From the NCBI GenBank assembly GCA_037355855.1, contig CM074758.1, positions 221,001-285,000 of the forward strand: 64,000 nucleotides of DNA, in the 5' to 3' direction. The notes beneath the pieces were generated by a model. It saw only the letters and a list, made by a program, of their open reading frames with translations. It had not been told where the DNA came from and searched no databases. Below are positions 9,770-19,832 of the stretch, piece after piece; the stretch's first letter is position 1; the number at the start of each line of letters is the position of its first letter. This DNA is from Pseudo-nitzschia pungens (taxonomy: Eukaryota > Bacillariophyta > Bacillariophyceae > Bacillariales > Bacillariaceae). A program made the position numbers and the translations under genes.

Positions 9770-11212
9770 ATGGCGACCAAAGGAACCAAACTAAAACCTT
9801 TCAACATCACACGGGAGGACTGGCCGGAAGACGCCAACACCGTAAAGATGAATGTAGACAGCGAACAAGGTGGAATCGCATTCAGCGACTACTTGAAGGT
9901 CCTCAATGGTACTGAAAGACCAGAACTCTTCCTTATCTGGAAGAGAGACTTTGACCAGAAAATTGCTGGCAATGACAAACTCAACGGAGACCAAAAATTG
10001 GAGGTCCTACAGAGAATCCTCTCTATTGAGGCACTCGGACTTGTCCAGCGGACGCTCGCGCGGACCTACTTGGCCGAACCAACCCATAAGGTCCATCACA
10101 CCAGACACGTACAGAAAAAGATCCAAGAGATCGAACAAAGGGACCAAGCAAACATCCTGCTATCAATGGGGCAAGACGCCACCGAAACTCCCACGGGAGC
10201 CTCCAAGGAGACGGCAAAGGAGCAAGCTCCAAACGCCGACAAAGCCGACACAGCCAAGGCGAGCTCGGACAAAGAATCGGAGACCGACAACCTCGAGTCT
10301 CCAATCCCAAAGAAAAAGGTCGCAAGCGCCCTCATCCAGTACTACCAATCCCAGGAGTACAGAAAGGATGTCATCGAGGAATGCATGCATTCCCTCAAGC
10401 TCAAAATCTTTGGCAATGACCAACACGGCAAGCGCTCGTATATCGTCCTCCGCCGATTCATGCGAGGCATGCGCGTGGACCTCAAACATGGCATTAGAGC
10501 CTGGGCCAATCGAATGGCCGAACTCCAAAGCTACCTCCCAGAATGCCTCTGGGAATGTGGCAGTGACCAAATGGAAACACCAAGAAGTTTCACCCAAGGA
10601 GAACTGAAGGAAATCCTGGATTCCAACATGACCCACTCCCAACGCGAGAAACTGGAGCACATTAGTTGGGACCTCTACACCCACTCCTTTAACACCACCA
10701 TCGACAAGCTCGAAAATCTGGAACTCACCATCCGGAAGGAAGCAGTAATGCAACAACGCATCACCGACCTCGAAAAGCAGACCGGTGTCACCAAGAAGAC
10801 CCCCAAGGCCGCATCTGGGGGAGGAACCCACCACGGGAAATCCCCTGGCAAAAAGAAGCGCCCTATGGACAACAGCAACAAACAGCTATGCAAGACCTGT
10901 GGCAAGGTCCATGCCGGCAAATGCTGGAAACTAACCGGCGGACCCCCCAAGAAGGGAAAGTTCGACCGGGAGACCATCAACTTGCTCAAGGAGCATTTTG
11001 TGGCAAAAGAACAAGACTCAGACGCTGAGCAACACTGCTCCAAACCCCACTGGGGAAGGAACCTATCGAACCACGAGTACTCTTATGTACTGGCCACGGC
11101 CCAAGCTGACCACGAAGTCTCCGATGACGAGATCGACATCTCCGAACGGGAACTCAAAGAGTACAGAAGAAAGTACAGAAAGACCTTTAAAAAGAAAGGA
11201 TCCCACAACTGA
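9770..11212 (+). CDS. gag: Retrotransposon Gag polyprotein
   Basis: 480 aa from ATG in the context ACCATGG. Capsid-like helical, charged middle region (about residues 190-340), preceded by an acidic/Ala-Lys linker. A nucleocapsid-like C-terminal region contains a shortened zinc knuckle, CKTCGKVHAGKC, at residues 374-385 (C-x2-C-x3-H-x3-C instead of the usual x4 spacings), flanked by Lys-rich stretches that would bind RNA. Gag forms the virus-like particle that packages the element RNA. The frame ends in a single TGA, directly followed by the ATG of pol in the same frame, with no overlap and no -1 or +1 shift needed. Confidence 0.95.
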   Translation: MATKGTKLKPFNITREDWPEDANTVKMNVDSEQGGIAFSDYLKVLNGTERPELFLIWKRDFDQKIAGNDKLNGDQKLEVLQRILSIEALGLVQRTLARTYLAEPTHKVHHTRHVQKKIQEIEQRDQANILLSMGQDATETPTGASKETAKEQAPNADKADTAKASSDKESETDNLESPIPKKKVASALIQYYQSQEYRKDVIEECMHSLKLKIFGNDQHGKRSYIVLRRFMRGMRVDLKHGIRAWANRMAELQSYLPECLWECGSDQMETPRSFTQGELKEILDSNMTHSQREKLEHISWDLYTHSFNTTIDKLENLELTIRKEAVMQQRITDLEKQTGVTKKTPKAASGGGTHHGKSPGKKKRPMDNSNKQLCKTCGKVHAGKCWKLTGGPPKKGKFDRETINLLKEHFVAKEQDSDAEQHCSKPHWGRNLSNHEYSYVLATAQADHEVSDDEIDISERELKEYRRKYRKTFKKKGSHN

Positions 11213-14200
11213 ATGGCCAATACCATCCACACCGGACCACGCATAATCAATCGATTTGCGGACGTCTGTGTGGAGGTATTGGACCACAAGGGAAGGGGGA
11301 GGATGCTCCGGGGCCTACTCGACTCCGGGTGCTCCAAATCCATCATACTAAGGCACTTTGTCAACCGAAGTCAACTAATGAACCGAGACCAAAGATCTGT
11401 CACCTACAACACATATGGAGGCAAGTTCAGAACCAAGTCTGCGGCTTCAGTGGGACTAAGGCTGATAGAATTTTCAAACTCCAAGACCATCAAATGGACC
11501 TTCCAAGTGGATGAGTATCATCACCATGAGGAAGTACCCTATGACATGATTATAGGATCCGATCTAATGGCACAACTGGGACTGGATATAAAATACAGCT
11601 CCCGTACGATCGAATGGCAGGGTGACTTCATTCCCATGAAGGGGATGGGGGAGCTCTCTGACCCGGACAAATGTGAGGCAGTATTCTTTGCCAACACACA
11701 AAGTCCAATCCTCCAACAAGAGGAAGAAAGGCAAGCCAAAATCCTGGACGCCGACTACTCCAAAGTCGATATAGATGCTATGGTCAATGACCTGGAGATT
11801 ACAGACGCGTCCAAGGAAGCGCTGAAGAAAACACTGAAGAAATTCCCAACACTCTTTGGAGGAGGATTGGGTCTGCTCAAAAATATAGAACCGGTGTCCA
11901 TTGAACTCCAACCAGGGGTCAAACCGGTCCGGCAGAGGTACTATTCTGTACCCCATGCCTTTGAACAAGCACTCCGAAAGGAGATCACCAGGCTCTGTGA
12001 TATTGGAGTCCTGGAAAAACTCCCCCACGATGACGACTCACCGTGGGCATCCCCTACCTTCTGTCAACCCAAGAAGACAGGGGACATTCGCGTCCTAACC
12101 GACTTTCGAAAGATGAACGCAGCCATCCAAAGGAAACCATTCCCACTACCACGAATAGGGGAAACGATCCAAAGACTACAAAAGTTCAAATCAGCTACGG
12201 CGCTGGACTTGTCCCAAGGATACTATACCATCCCCATCTGCAAGGAGAGCCAAAAGATTTGCTCTACCATTTTACCATGGGGAAAGTATGCCTACAAGAG
12301 ACTGGCAATGGGAATCGCATGCGCACCGGATATCTTCCAGTCCGTCATGATGAACCTCCTAGGGGACCTGGACTACGTCCTTGTCTACATCGATGATATT
12401 CTAATCATTCAACGCGAGGGGGAATCTGAGCAGGATCACCTCGACAAAATCGATACAGTCCTACAGAGACTGGATGATGCTGGCTTTCGCGCCAACCTCA
12501 GAAAATCCTTCTTCATGCAAAAAGAAGTGGAATATCTGGGATTTCTGTTAACAACAGAGGGCATTCAGCCCCAGCCAAAGAAGCTGGAGGCGATGAAGCG
12601 CCTGGAACCCCCCAAGAACACCAAGCAACTCAAGATGTTCCTTGGGATGGTCAATTTCTACAGGGACATGTGGAAGCGCCGCTCCCACATCCTGGCCCCC
12701 CTCAACAAGCTTGCGGGCAAGAAGGGCAAAACAAATTGGTACTGGGGCCCAGCAGAGCAGAAAGCTTTCATGGAGGCGAAGAGGATGCTCGCAGATGAAG
12801 CGAAACTCGCATTCCCGGATTTTACGAAACCATTTCACCTCTACTCAGACGCCAGTGACAGGCAACTGGGAGCAACCGTATGTCAAGATGGCAAACCCCT
12901 TGGTTTCTACACAAGGAAACTGAACTCAGCGCAGCTCAACTACACTGTCGGGGAAAAAGAACTCCTTGGTATAGTGGAGGGCTTGAAAGCGTTTGAGGGA
13001 ATCCTACGAGGACAAGATGTAATTATTCACACAGACCACCTTAACCTGCTCTATCAGCAGATGCCCACCCAAAGGATGGTCCGATGGAGACTCCTCATGG
13101 AGGAGTTCTTCCACCCCGTAGTCAAGCACGTTGCTGGCAAAGACGACGATGCAGCAGACGCGCTGTCTCGCCTGGACATCACAGATGACCCAGCGGACAC
13201 AGTGGAATGGCTACCACCAAATAAGCCCCTCACCTACGCGGATGAGGAAGAGCACCTCCGGCAACTCCTATTCCCACTTGGAGAAGCGCCGGAAGAATTC
13301 CAGGGCAATAGTGCATTCCCACTTGCCCCGGACATGATTCAGTTCTACCAGCAACAGGACACAGGAATCGTGAATGCTCTGGAAAAAGACAATCGGCTAA
13401 CCACCAAAATGGTGGAAGGTTACAACCTAATCCATAAAGAAGGAAAGATCCTGATTCCCGATAAACTCAAGGATAGAGTTATGGAATGGTACCACAGCAT
13501 GTTGGTCCATCCCGGAGAAAAGAGAATGGAACAGAGCATACGCTCAGTCTTCACCTGGAAAGGCCTACGGAAGGACGTCCAGGACCTTTGTAAGCACTGC
13601 CACACGTGTCAGATGTTTAAGAAGAGTGGCCGGAAGAAGTATGGACTACTACCGGAAAAAGCAGCTGAGGTCACCAAATGGCAGAGGGTCAATGTGGACC
13701 TCTGGGGACCTGCAACTGTCCACAACAAGAATGGTAAAGACTACCAAATCCACGTCCTCACCATGGTGGACCCAGTGACCGGATGGTTTGAACTGGCTCA
13801 CCTGAAGGACTCCCCAAATGCAGCAGAAACTCAACGATTGTTGGACAGTACCTGGCTGGCAAGATATCCGCGCCCAAAGGAAATTGGCTTTGATGGCGGG
13901 AGTGAGTTCAAAGCAGAGTTCCAAGAGCTCTGCGAGAACATGGGGATGAAAAGAAAGCCCAGCGGGGCTTGGAACCCACAATCCAACTCGGTGTTGGAAA
14001 GGATCCATCAGGTATTAAAGGACTGTCTGTTGTCCTTCAACCTGGAAAACAGGGACCTCCACGAGGAGGACCCTTTTGAGGAATTCACCACCAAGGCAGC
14101 ATATGCTATCAGAAGCGCCATCCATACCACCCTGGGGTACTCCCCAGCGCAACTGGTGTTTGGTCGAGACATGTTCATGCCGGTGAACTTCCCAGTGGAT

Positions 14201-14485
14201 TGGGAAGCAATCCAAGCAAGGAAGCAGAAGAGCATCCACAAGAGCAACATCAGGGAAAACCAGACGAGGATCCCCCATGTCTATAAAGAAGGAGACTATG
14301 TCACCCTGGAAAGGAAGGGCATTATTCCAAAACTATCCTTCCCACGGCAAGGACCTTACAAGGTGCTCAAGGCCCATGATAATGGAACTGTAACTATTGA
14401 AACTGCTCCCTTTGTAACCGACCGGGTTAACATTAGGAGAGTACATCCCTATTATTGCAGGGATGGCACTGAATCGAACAAGTAA
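11213..14485 (+). CDS. pol: Retrotransposon Pol polyprotein (PR-RT-RH-IN)
   Basis: 1090 aa, uninterrupted. Aspartic protease active site LLDSGCS near residue 37; reverse transcriptase with the catalytic YIDD at about 392-395; RNase H with FHLYSDASD and the TDHLNLLY segment; integrase with an H-x4-H / C-x2-C zinc site (YHSMLVH ... CHTC) and catalytic Asp 829, Asp 894 and Glu 929. Spacing from the second Asp to the Glu is 34 residues rather than the usual 35. A GPYKVLK motif near the C-terminus matches the GPY/F module. Pol matures Gag, copies the RNA and inserts the DNA. The start is the ATG abutting the gag stop; reading through that TGA would give a Gag-Pol fusion instead. Confidence 0.96.
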   Translation: MANTIHTGPRIINRFADVCVEVLDHKGRGRMLRGLLDSGCSKSIILRHFVNRSQLMNRDQRSVTYNTYGGKFRTKSAASVGLRLIEFSNSKTIKWTFQVDEYHHHEEVPYDMIIGSDLMAQLGLDIKYSSRTIEWQGDFIPMKGMGELSDPDKCEAVFFANTQSPILQQEEERQAKILDADYSKVDIDAMVNDLEITDASKEALKKTLKKFPTLFGGGLGLLKNIEPVSIELQPGVKPVRQRYYSVPHAFEQALRKEITRLCDIGVLEKLPHDDDSPWASPTFCQPKKTGDIRVLTDFRKMNAAIQRKPFPLPRIGETIQRLQKFKSATALDLSQGYYTIPICKESQKICSTILPWGKYAYKRLAMGIACAPDIFQSVMMNLLGDLDYVLVYIDDILIIQREGESEQDHLDKIDTVLQRLDDAGFRANLRKSFFMQKEVEYLGFLLTTEGIQPQPKKLEAMKRLEPPKNTKQLKMFLGMVNFYRDMWKRRSHILAPLNKLAGKKGKTNWYWGPAEQKAFMEAKRMLADEAKLAFPDFTKPFHLYSDASDRQLGATVCQDGKPLGFYTRKLNSAQLNYTVGEKELLGIVEGLKAFEGILRGQDVIIHTDHLNLLYQQMPTQRMVRWRLLMEEFFHPVVKHVAGKDDDAADALSRLDITDDPADTVEWLPPNKPLTYADEEEHLRQLLFPLGEAPEEFQGNSAFPLAPDMIQFYQQQDTGIVNALEKDNRLTTKMVEGYNLIHKEGKILIPDKLKDRVMEWYHSMLVHPGEKRMEQSIRSVFTWKGLRKDVQDLCKHCHTCQMFKKSGRKKYGLLPEKAAEVTKWQRVNVDLWGPATVHNKNGKDYQIHVLTMVDPVTGWFELAHLKDSPNAAETQRLLDSTWLARYPRPKEIGFDGGSEFKAEFQELCENMGMKRKPSGAWNPQSNSVLERIHQVLKDCLLSFNLENRDLHEEDPFEEFTTKAAYAIRSAIHTTLGYSPAQLVFGRDMFMPVNFPVDWEAIQARKQKSIHKSNIRENQTRIPHVYKEGDYVTLERKGIIPKLSFPRQGPYKVLKAHDNGTVTIETAPFVTDRVNIRRVHPYYCRDGTESNK

Positions 14486-14504
14486 CCAATTGTAACAGTA
14501 CCAT

Positions 14505-14511
14505 GGAGGAG
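14505..14511 (+). other. Short purine tract upstream of 3' LTR
   Basis: GGAGGAG followed by CA and then the LTR TG. This is a short candidate polypurine tract for plus-strand priming, whose position fits the class. It is only 7 purines long. Confidence 0.5.
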
Positions 14512-14513
14512 CA

Positions 14514-14690
14514 TGCCGTGCACCGGAATACAGTCACGAATCCGTTCGTGATTGGATTACGATTAGCGAGTCTCCTTATCGCCGAATACAGGAGACTGCC
14601 GGAAAGCAATAGCAATAGACTAATCAATAGCTCTCACAATTTGCATATCACTACTACTTTCTAAATCACTAGTAGACCCGGGGTATGGCA
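14514..14690 (+). repeat. 3' LTR (177 bp)
   Basis: Identical on reading to the 5' LTR, bounded by TG and CA and followed by the AGTAC duplication. Begins 28 bases after the pol stop codon. Confidence 0.96.
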
Positions 14691-14695
14691 AGTAC
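14691..14695. repeat. Target-site duplication, right copy (AGTAC)
   Basis: Matches 8844-8848 exactly. Confidence 0.95.
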
Positions 14696-15251
14696 TAGTA
14701 CTACTAGAACGTAAGTTCATCAGAATAGTAGTAGTAGTAGTACAGTGGGAGGAGGAGGCACCAGTAGTACTAGCACTAGGGCACCAGCAGTAGCACTAGT
14801 ATTAGTTCTGGTAGTAGTAACAACAAGAACTCACTCAAAAACTGCGACAGACTCGGTTTCTAGTAGTACTAGTACTACTATTACTACACATGGTGAATGT
14901 TCCTTGTACTAGTACTAATAGTACTAGCTTGTTCGAAAGACATGCTCCCATTGCTGTACAGAGCGGGGTCTACTACTAGTAGTAGTGGAACCAACCTCTT
15001 CTGAGCAGAATTTCTTTTCGAAAGTACTATTCATACTTTCTTCCTTCCCACTTGTACAGCTCTTAATGTGCCGTCGCGAATTTTTCCCCCACCTTCGTTT
15101 GAACCAATCAAAAACTACAGACCACTCATTACTAACTTACCTCAATAGTAATTCCAATTCGTTGAAAAACCAACCCTCCAGGAGCCACGAAATTCAACTT
15201 TCTTCACGTTTCTTGGAATACTGGTGGCAACTTTGAGCATATTGCATTAGT
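14696..15251. other. Spacer right of the retrotransposon
   Basis: Dense CTAGTAGTAGTAC period-3 DNA (14696-14990), continuing the array that the element entered, then AT-rich sequence up to the next gene. No gene seen. Confidence 0.6.
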
Positions 15252-17835
15252 ATGAGGAGGCGAGAGATCGATGCAGCGTCGATAGTCACAATCAACACCC
15301 TAGTTATCAATTGCAACAATTGCAACCAAAGGATCATACAATCCATTATGGAGGAATACATAAATCAAGTCTACCAATATGTCTGCCTCAAGGGAGGAAA
15401 GGTAAACTTGGGGGATCCAAAAGTGACTCGACCCCCCGGGCCTCAAGGGAAAATGAAACTGAAGGAGGTCTTTGCGCTGCATGGAAAGTCCCACTTCACG
15501 TTGGAGACCGTGGGAAGTGGCACTTCGTCCGAGTGCTTTCTGTGCGCTATTCCAGATCCCGATAGCACCGGTGGATCAGCGTCACCGCCCGTTGTAGCTC
15601 CAAATCCCACTCCGGAAGATTACGTCAACGAAGTCTACAGATATGTCTGTGAGAAGGGTGGCAAGGTGGACTTGTCCGACATAGCCAACATTTCCGGATT
15701 GAAACGCCCGTATTTCCCTCAGGGCAAGATGAAACTGAGAAAAATATTGGAGGTGTACGGCAAGTCCCGCTTCACTCTCGAGACGGTGGGTAGTGGACTT
15801 TCCGCAAAGTGTTTTGCAATCGCATTTGCAGATGCCGACATTGCTTCGGAGTCGATATCGACCCCCGGTGAAACCTTCAACCTCACTCCGATCGGAAAGA
15901 TGTTCTCGTTGGATGAAAAAACAAATTGGTGCTACGTCACCGAACCGGAAAAGTTGGAACTAGCGGTAGAGCGCGTGTTCGCGGACGTTCAAGAAGCCGA
16001 TGAGCAGCAGCCGCAGCAGCCGCAGACGCAACTCAATCCCAGTCGCTTCGTTTCGATCGATTGCGAGTGCGCGAACGGTAACAGCCTCGAGCTCCTGCAA
16101 GTAGCCACGGGTCGTTCCGTTTACGTCTTTGACTGCCAACAGATGGGTGCAAGACAGGTGTGCAAGGCTCTGGAACGACTCTTGCACAGCGAATCGCCGA
16201 TCAAGCTGATCCACGATCTGCACCCTCATGCAACGGCACTCAAAAGGTTGGGCGGCATCGAGCTCGTCGGTGTCCTGGACACGCAACTCGTGGCGGAGTT
16301 TCTCTGGAACAAGCCCTTCAAAAAGTTGAATGACTTTCTTTCCGAGCTGCAACTCCCGACCCATCCCTCCAAGGACTTTGTCGCCGCAAGGATCAAGGGT
16401 AGGGGTGATCTCTGGCGCAAGCGTCCTGTCGACACAGCGGACCTGGAATACGCAGCACGAAACGTCGCAGTTTCTGTCCAACGCGGCGGACGCCCTCCGT
16501 GACGGGCTCCTGACCCCGACCGCTTTGCACCAATTGTTGGAGGCCTCGAGCGCCCGGGTCCGAGGCTCGATCCGGCACGGGGGGTTGCGGGCCATATGCT
16601 TCGACAAGCACCACGACTTTGCGATCTCCAGCACCGAGCTCACGAGGATCGCCTTTCCCGATCGCGGATTTTACGGAGAAAAACTCGAGGTCCGGAGCGA
16701 CGTGACCGAGGTCTTTGACGTTCTTCCCTCCGTCTACAAGACCAAGCTGGTGGCACCGGTCTACGGGGGATCCACGATCATGGACGTCTTCCGCAAACGC
16801 AACGGATCCGGCGAGGAATCCACCGCGACGACGGCGATGATCCCCCCCGAGCACCTCAGCGACTTGAACCTGGACGTCGGGCGCCGGGCGCAGTGCTGGG
16901 TCCGGGGCAAGCGCGTCTTTCTGTCCGACGATCCCGAAAAAAGGGTCACCTCCGAAGAGATCGAGGAGGTCGCGGCCGAGCTCGGAACCTTTGGCAGCGA
17001 CAATCGCGCCGGTCTCCCGGGTTCCCTCCACCGGTTCTCCCGCCTCAACAACCGAAACGGGAGGCTCGCGGGTCTGACCATTCGTGTCGGCCGGACCGTG
17101 AAAGGCAATGCTTCCATGCTGATGGATCTGCTCCTGGCGAGCACCGACCGTTCCATTCTGGTTCTGGGTGAGCCCGGGTCCGGGAAGACGACCATCGTGA
17201 GAGAGGCGACACGGATCCTGGCCCGGACCAAGAACGTGATGGTGGTCGACACCTCCAACGAGATTGCCGGAGATGGGGCGATTCCCCACTCGTGCATCGG
17301 GGACGGCCGGCGAATGATGGTTCCGTCCCTCGATAAGCAGAGCGCCGTCATGGTCGAGTGCGTCCAGAACCACACCCCGGAAGTCATGGTCATCGACGAG
17401 ATCGGGCGTTCGAGGGAGGTCCTGGCGGCCGACACGGTGAAGCAGCGGGGGGTTCGCATGATCGCGTCCGCCCACGGAGACCTGCGCAAGCTCGTCAAGA
17501 ACAAGGACCTGAACGGCCTCGTCGGCGGCCTCGAGAGCACGACGCTGGGAGACGACCTCGCCAGGGAAGAGGCCAAGCGCAGGCAAACCCTGGTGCGGCA
17601 ACAGACCGGAGAGGACCGGCCCCTCGATCTCTCCAAGCAAAAGACGAGCCGAAAGGGCGATCCGACCTTTGAGATCGTGGTCGAGGTGAGCCGGGCGTCG
17701 CACCACGAGTGGAGGATCGTGACCGACAGCGCAAGGGCCGTCGATAGGATCCTGGAAGGTCTTTTGTACAGGGCCCAGCTCCGAAAGCGTGATCCGGAGA
17801 CGGGAGAGATGTGGATGGGTTTTGTCGATGTCTAG
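15252..17835 (+). CDS. HTH-like repeats + 3'-5' exonuclease-like + Ycf45/SpoIIIAA-type ATPase fusion, with an apparent frameshift
   Basis: Two overlapping frames encode one protein if one base near 16467 is skipped: the upstream frame reads DLEYAARNV and the downstream frame resumes QFLSNAADALRDG, as a continuous exonuclease C-terminus would. Ignoring that base gives 860 aa from the ATG at 15252 or 828 aa from the well-placed ATG at 15348, just before the first domain. Order: two about 70-aa repeats (YVNEVYRYVCEKGGKV ... GKSRFTLETVGSG) resembling winged-helix/OST-HTH modules; a DEDD-type exonuclease fold with the IDCE motif, where the later Asp is Asn in YAARN and the middle motif is atypical, so activity is doubtful; then a P-loop ATPase with Walker A GEPGSGKT (about 17168), Walker B MVIDEIGR and SAHGD, as in plastid Ycf45, plant SPD1-like and SpoIIIAA proteins. 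A role in organelle RNA or DNA handling is inference. No transit peptide is clear. Confidence 0.8.
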
Positions 17836-19832
17836 TTTTTTTTCAGCAGAGCCATCCGGCGTGGTCGATCCCATCCCTCCACTTTCTTTCCTCGGATGCC
17901 GCCGTAATTCTTGTAGTTCCCTTTCAAGAGCTAGCAGGACACGGAATAGATGCTCTGTATCTGCATCTGCATCTCTATCTGTATCTGTATCTATATGCTC
18001 TTCATTTTCATAGTGTGTTGGTTATTGTTGCAGGGCAGTGAAGAAAAACATTGACCTTGTTCGGAACCAACCGACGCAATCTTGTCTTGCATATTCTTGG
18101 GAACCACGAAGTAGTTGTAATACGAAGTATTACGGTACACTTGGTGTACATGCGTAGATTCGATTTCATTCGATCGAACAAAACGATTTTAGGAGTTTGT
18201 TTTCGCTTGTTGAGACATACGGTAAGATTACGGTAGACCTGCGGTTCGCAGACAACCACCGACACAAGAGGAAGGTAATCTTATGATCCACAACTCATCA
18301 AAAATGGCAGAGGAGCTCTGGCTCTAGTTCGACGGTCACCCTCACGTCTCGTATTTCTGGTCAGGCATGCCCTCCTGTACACGTACGGTAAACCTTCCTG
18401 CGTACACGATAAGGTTACACGTACGGTAAGGGTATCCTAGATTGATTCACTACTCCACATCCCACATCTCCGAGCCCGACCTCTGCTCCAAGCTTTGATG
18501 CATACGGTACCGTACGAGGTCCTAGTCCTACTTTGATAATCTTGCGGTGTTCAGCTATGGACCCTAACAAATTACAAGTATTAATAATGACGGAGTAAAT
18601 CTTAGCCATCTCCATCAAAACAAAACGAGTTTCATGTAGAAGACCGAAGACTCACGACCCGTACGGTAATGTTGAATGTTCAGCAAGTAAATTACGAGTC
18701 AGGTTATGTACCATCTACGACTACGACTATCCTACGAGTAAGTTGCCTTCATCGTACTAAGAGTAATACCGTAAGTAAATAAATACCAGTGCCAGGTAAC
18801 CTTACCGTTGTACACAACATAAGGTTACCGTAATTAACTTACTCGTAGTATTTTTTGAGAGCAAATTTTTGGTCTTTCGTCACTCGTTGGAAACGTGCTT
18901 TTCGGAAAAGTCAGACGTACATTCAACATAAGGTTACCGGTAGGTATTAGGTAAGTTAACCTTGCGGATCCTGTTTCCAGGGTGAGTGACCAAAATCCGG
19001 GCTGCAAACTGCTTCTAGACATCATCGAATCTCCGTTGTAGTAACGTTCTTAACCGTATTTGTGTTAAGTGTTGGGTCGGATGGTCATTGAACGAAGCCC
19101 AACAATAGGAGTATGTGGTTTTGGCATATCAATACAAAGTATTATTTACCGTACCCGCTGACATTCTTGGAACTTGGATGAGCGACGACCGGCGAGGGCA
19201 TCCCACTCAACATTTTCCTTGTTCGATTTCGAAAAAATCCCACGACTGCTTTTTCGAGATGTCCGAAACATGCACCGTAAACCTTACCGCACGGGAAGGT
19301 TAAGTTACTTGTGTGTCGATTGCAACGGAGAGTGTAAGGTCTTAGTGTATTGCGTGTTGTGTGTGGATGTGCGATACCCTTAGTCACTCGTACTGGTAAC
19401 TAACTACCCGTACTCGTATGTGACTCCAATCGGTGTTATTATGTCACTGCAGAATGCCATGATACATTCCGATCCATCAGCGGGATCGTGGTCAATATTC
19501 AGAAGCCAACAACCATCGGCAGCAATGCATGTGAGTAAGGTTTACCATACTATACCACAGTTGGGTACGGAATACGGGTACGGGTACGGTTACTCAACGA
19601 CAAAGAGAAGATCGGCTCGTCTCGGTTCGTCTCGGTTTGGCTCTGCTCTGCTCAACAGGGGAGAGAACGATCAACCACCAGCCAAAGCTTTGACGAGTCT
19701 CTCTCTCGTTGTCAATCGCCAGATCCAGGCGGCGTGACATAAAAAGCATCAGCGCGACTCAGAAACAGGAGAGTTGCAGAAGCGGCAACTCAAAGAACCA
19801 TATCCATCACCGATTCACAGAACCGCTTTCGA
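17836..19832. other. Intergenic, repeat motifs, no supported gene
   Basis: Contains a hexanucleotide TATCTG/CATCTG microsatellite (17955-17995), many GGTAAGGTTAC-like motifs (18385-18430, 18660-18850, 18925-18965, 19270-19300), and a TCTCGGTTCG-type period-5 stretch just upstream of the next gene (19610-19655). None of the short open frames shows conserved character. Confidence 0.6.

Larger units (their letters stand above)
8849..14690 (+). mobile_element. Complete Ty3/gypsy LTR retrotransposon, 5842 bp
   Basis: Two 177-bp LTRs identical as read, TG...CA ends, an AGTAC 5-bp target duplication, a long leader, intact gag (9770-11212) and intact pol (11213-14485). The pol order is protease, reverse transcriptase, RNase H, integrase, which defines Ty3/gypsy rather than copia (copia puts integrase before RT). 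Diatom gypsy elements have been named GyDi in the literature; the exact lineage cannot be told here. Identical LTRs and open frames mean a recent insertion that may still be active. It sits in period-3 CTAGTAG DNA between genes and disrupts no recognisable gene. Confidence 0.97.

Noticed and set aside
16393..17874. 493-codon minus-strand open frame opposite the ATPase
   Set aside because: Shadow of the strongly GC-biased ATPase coding strand.
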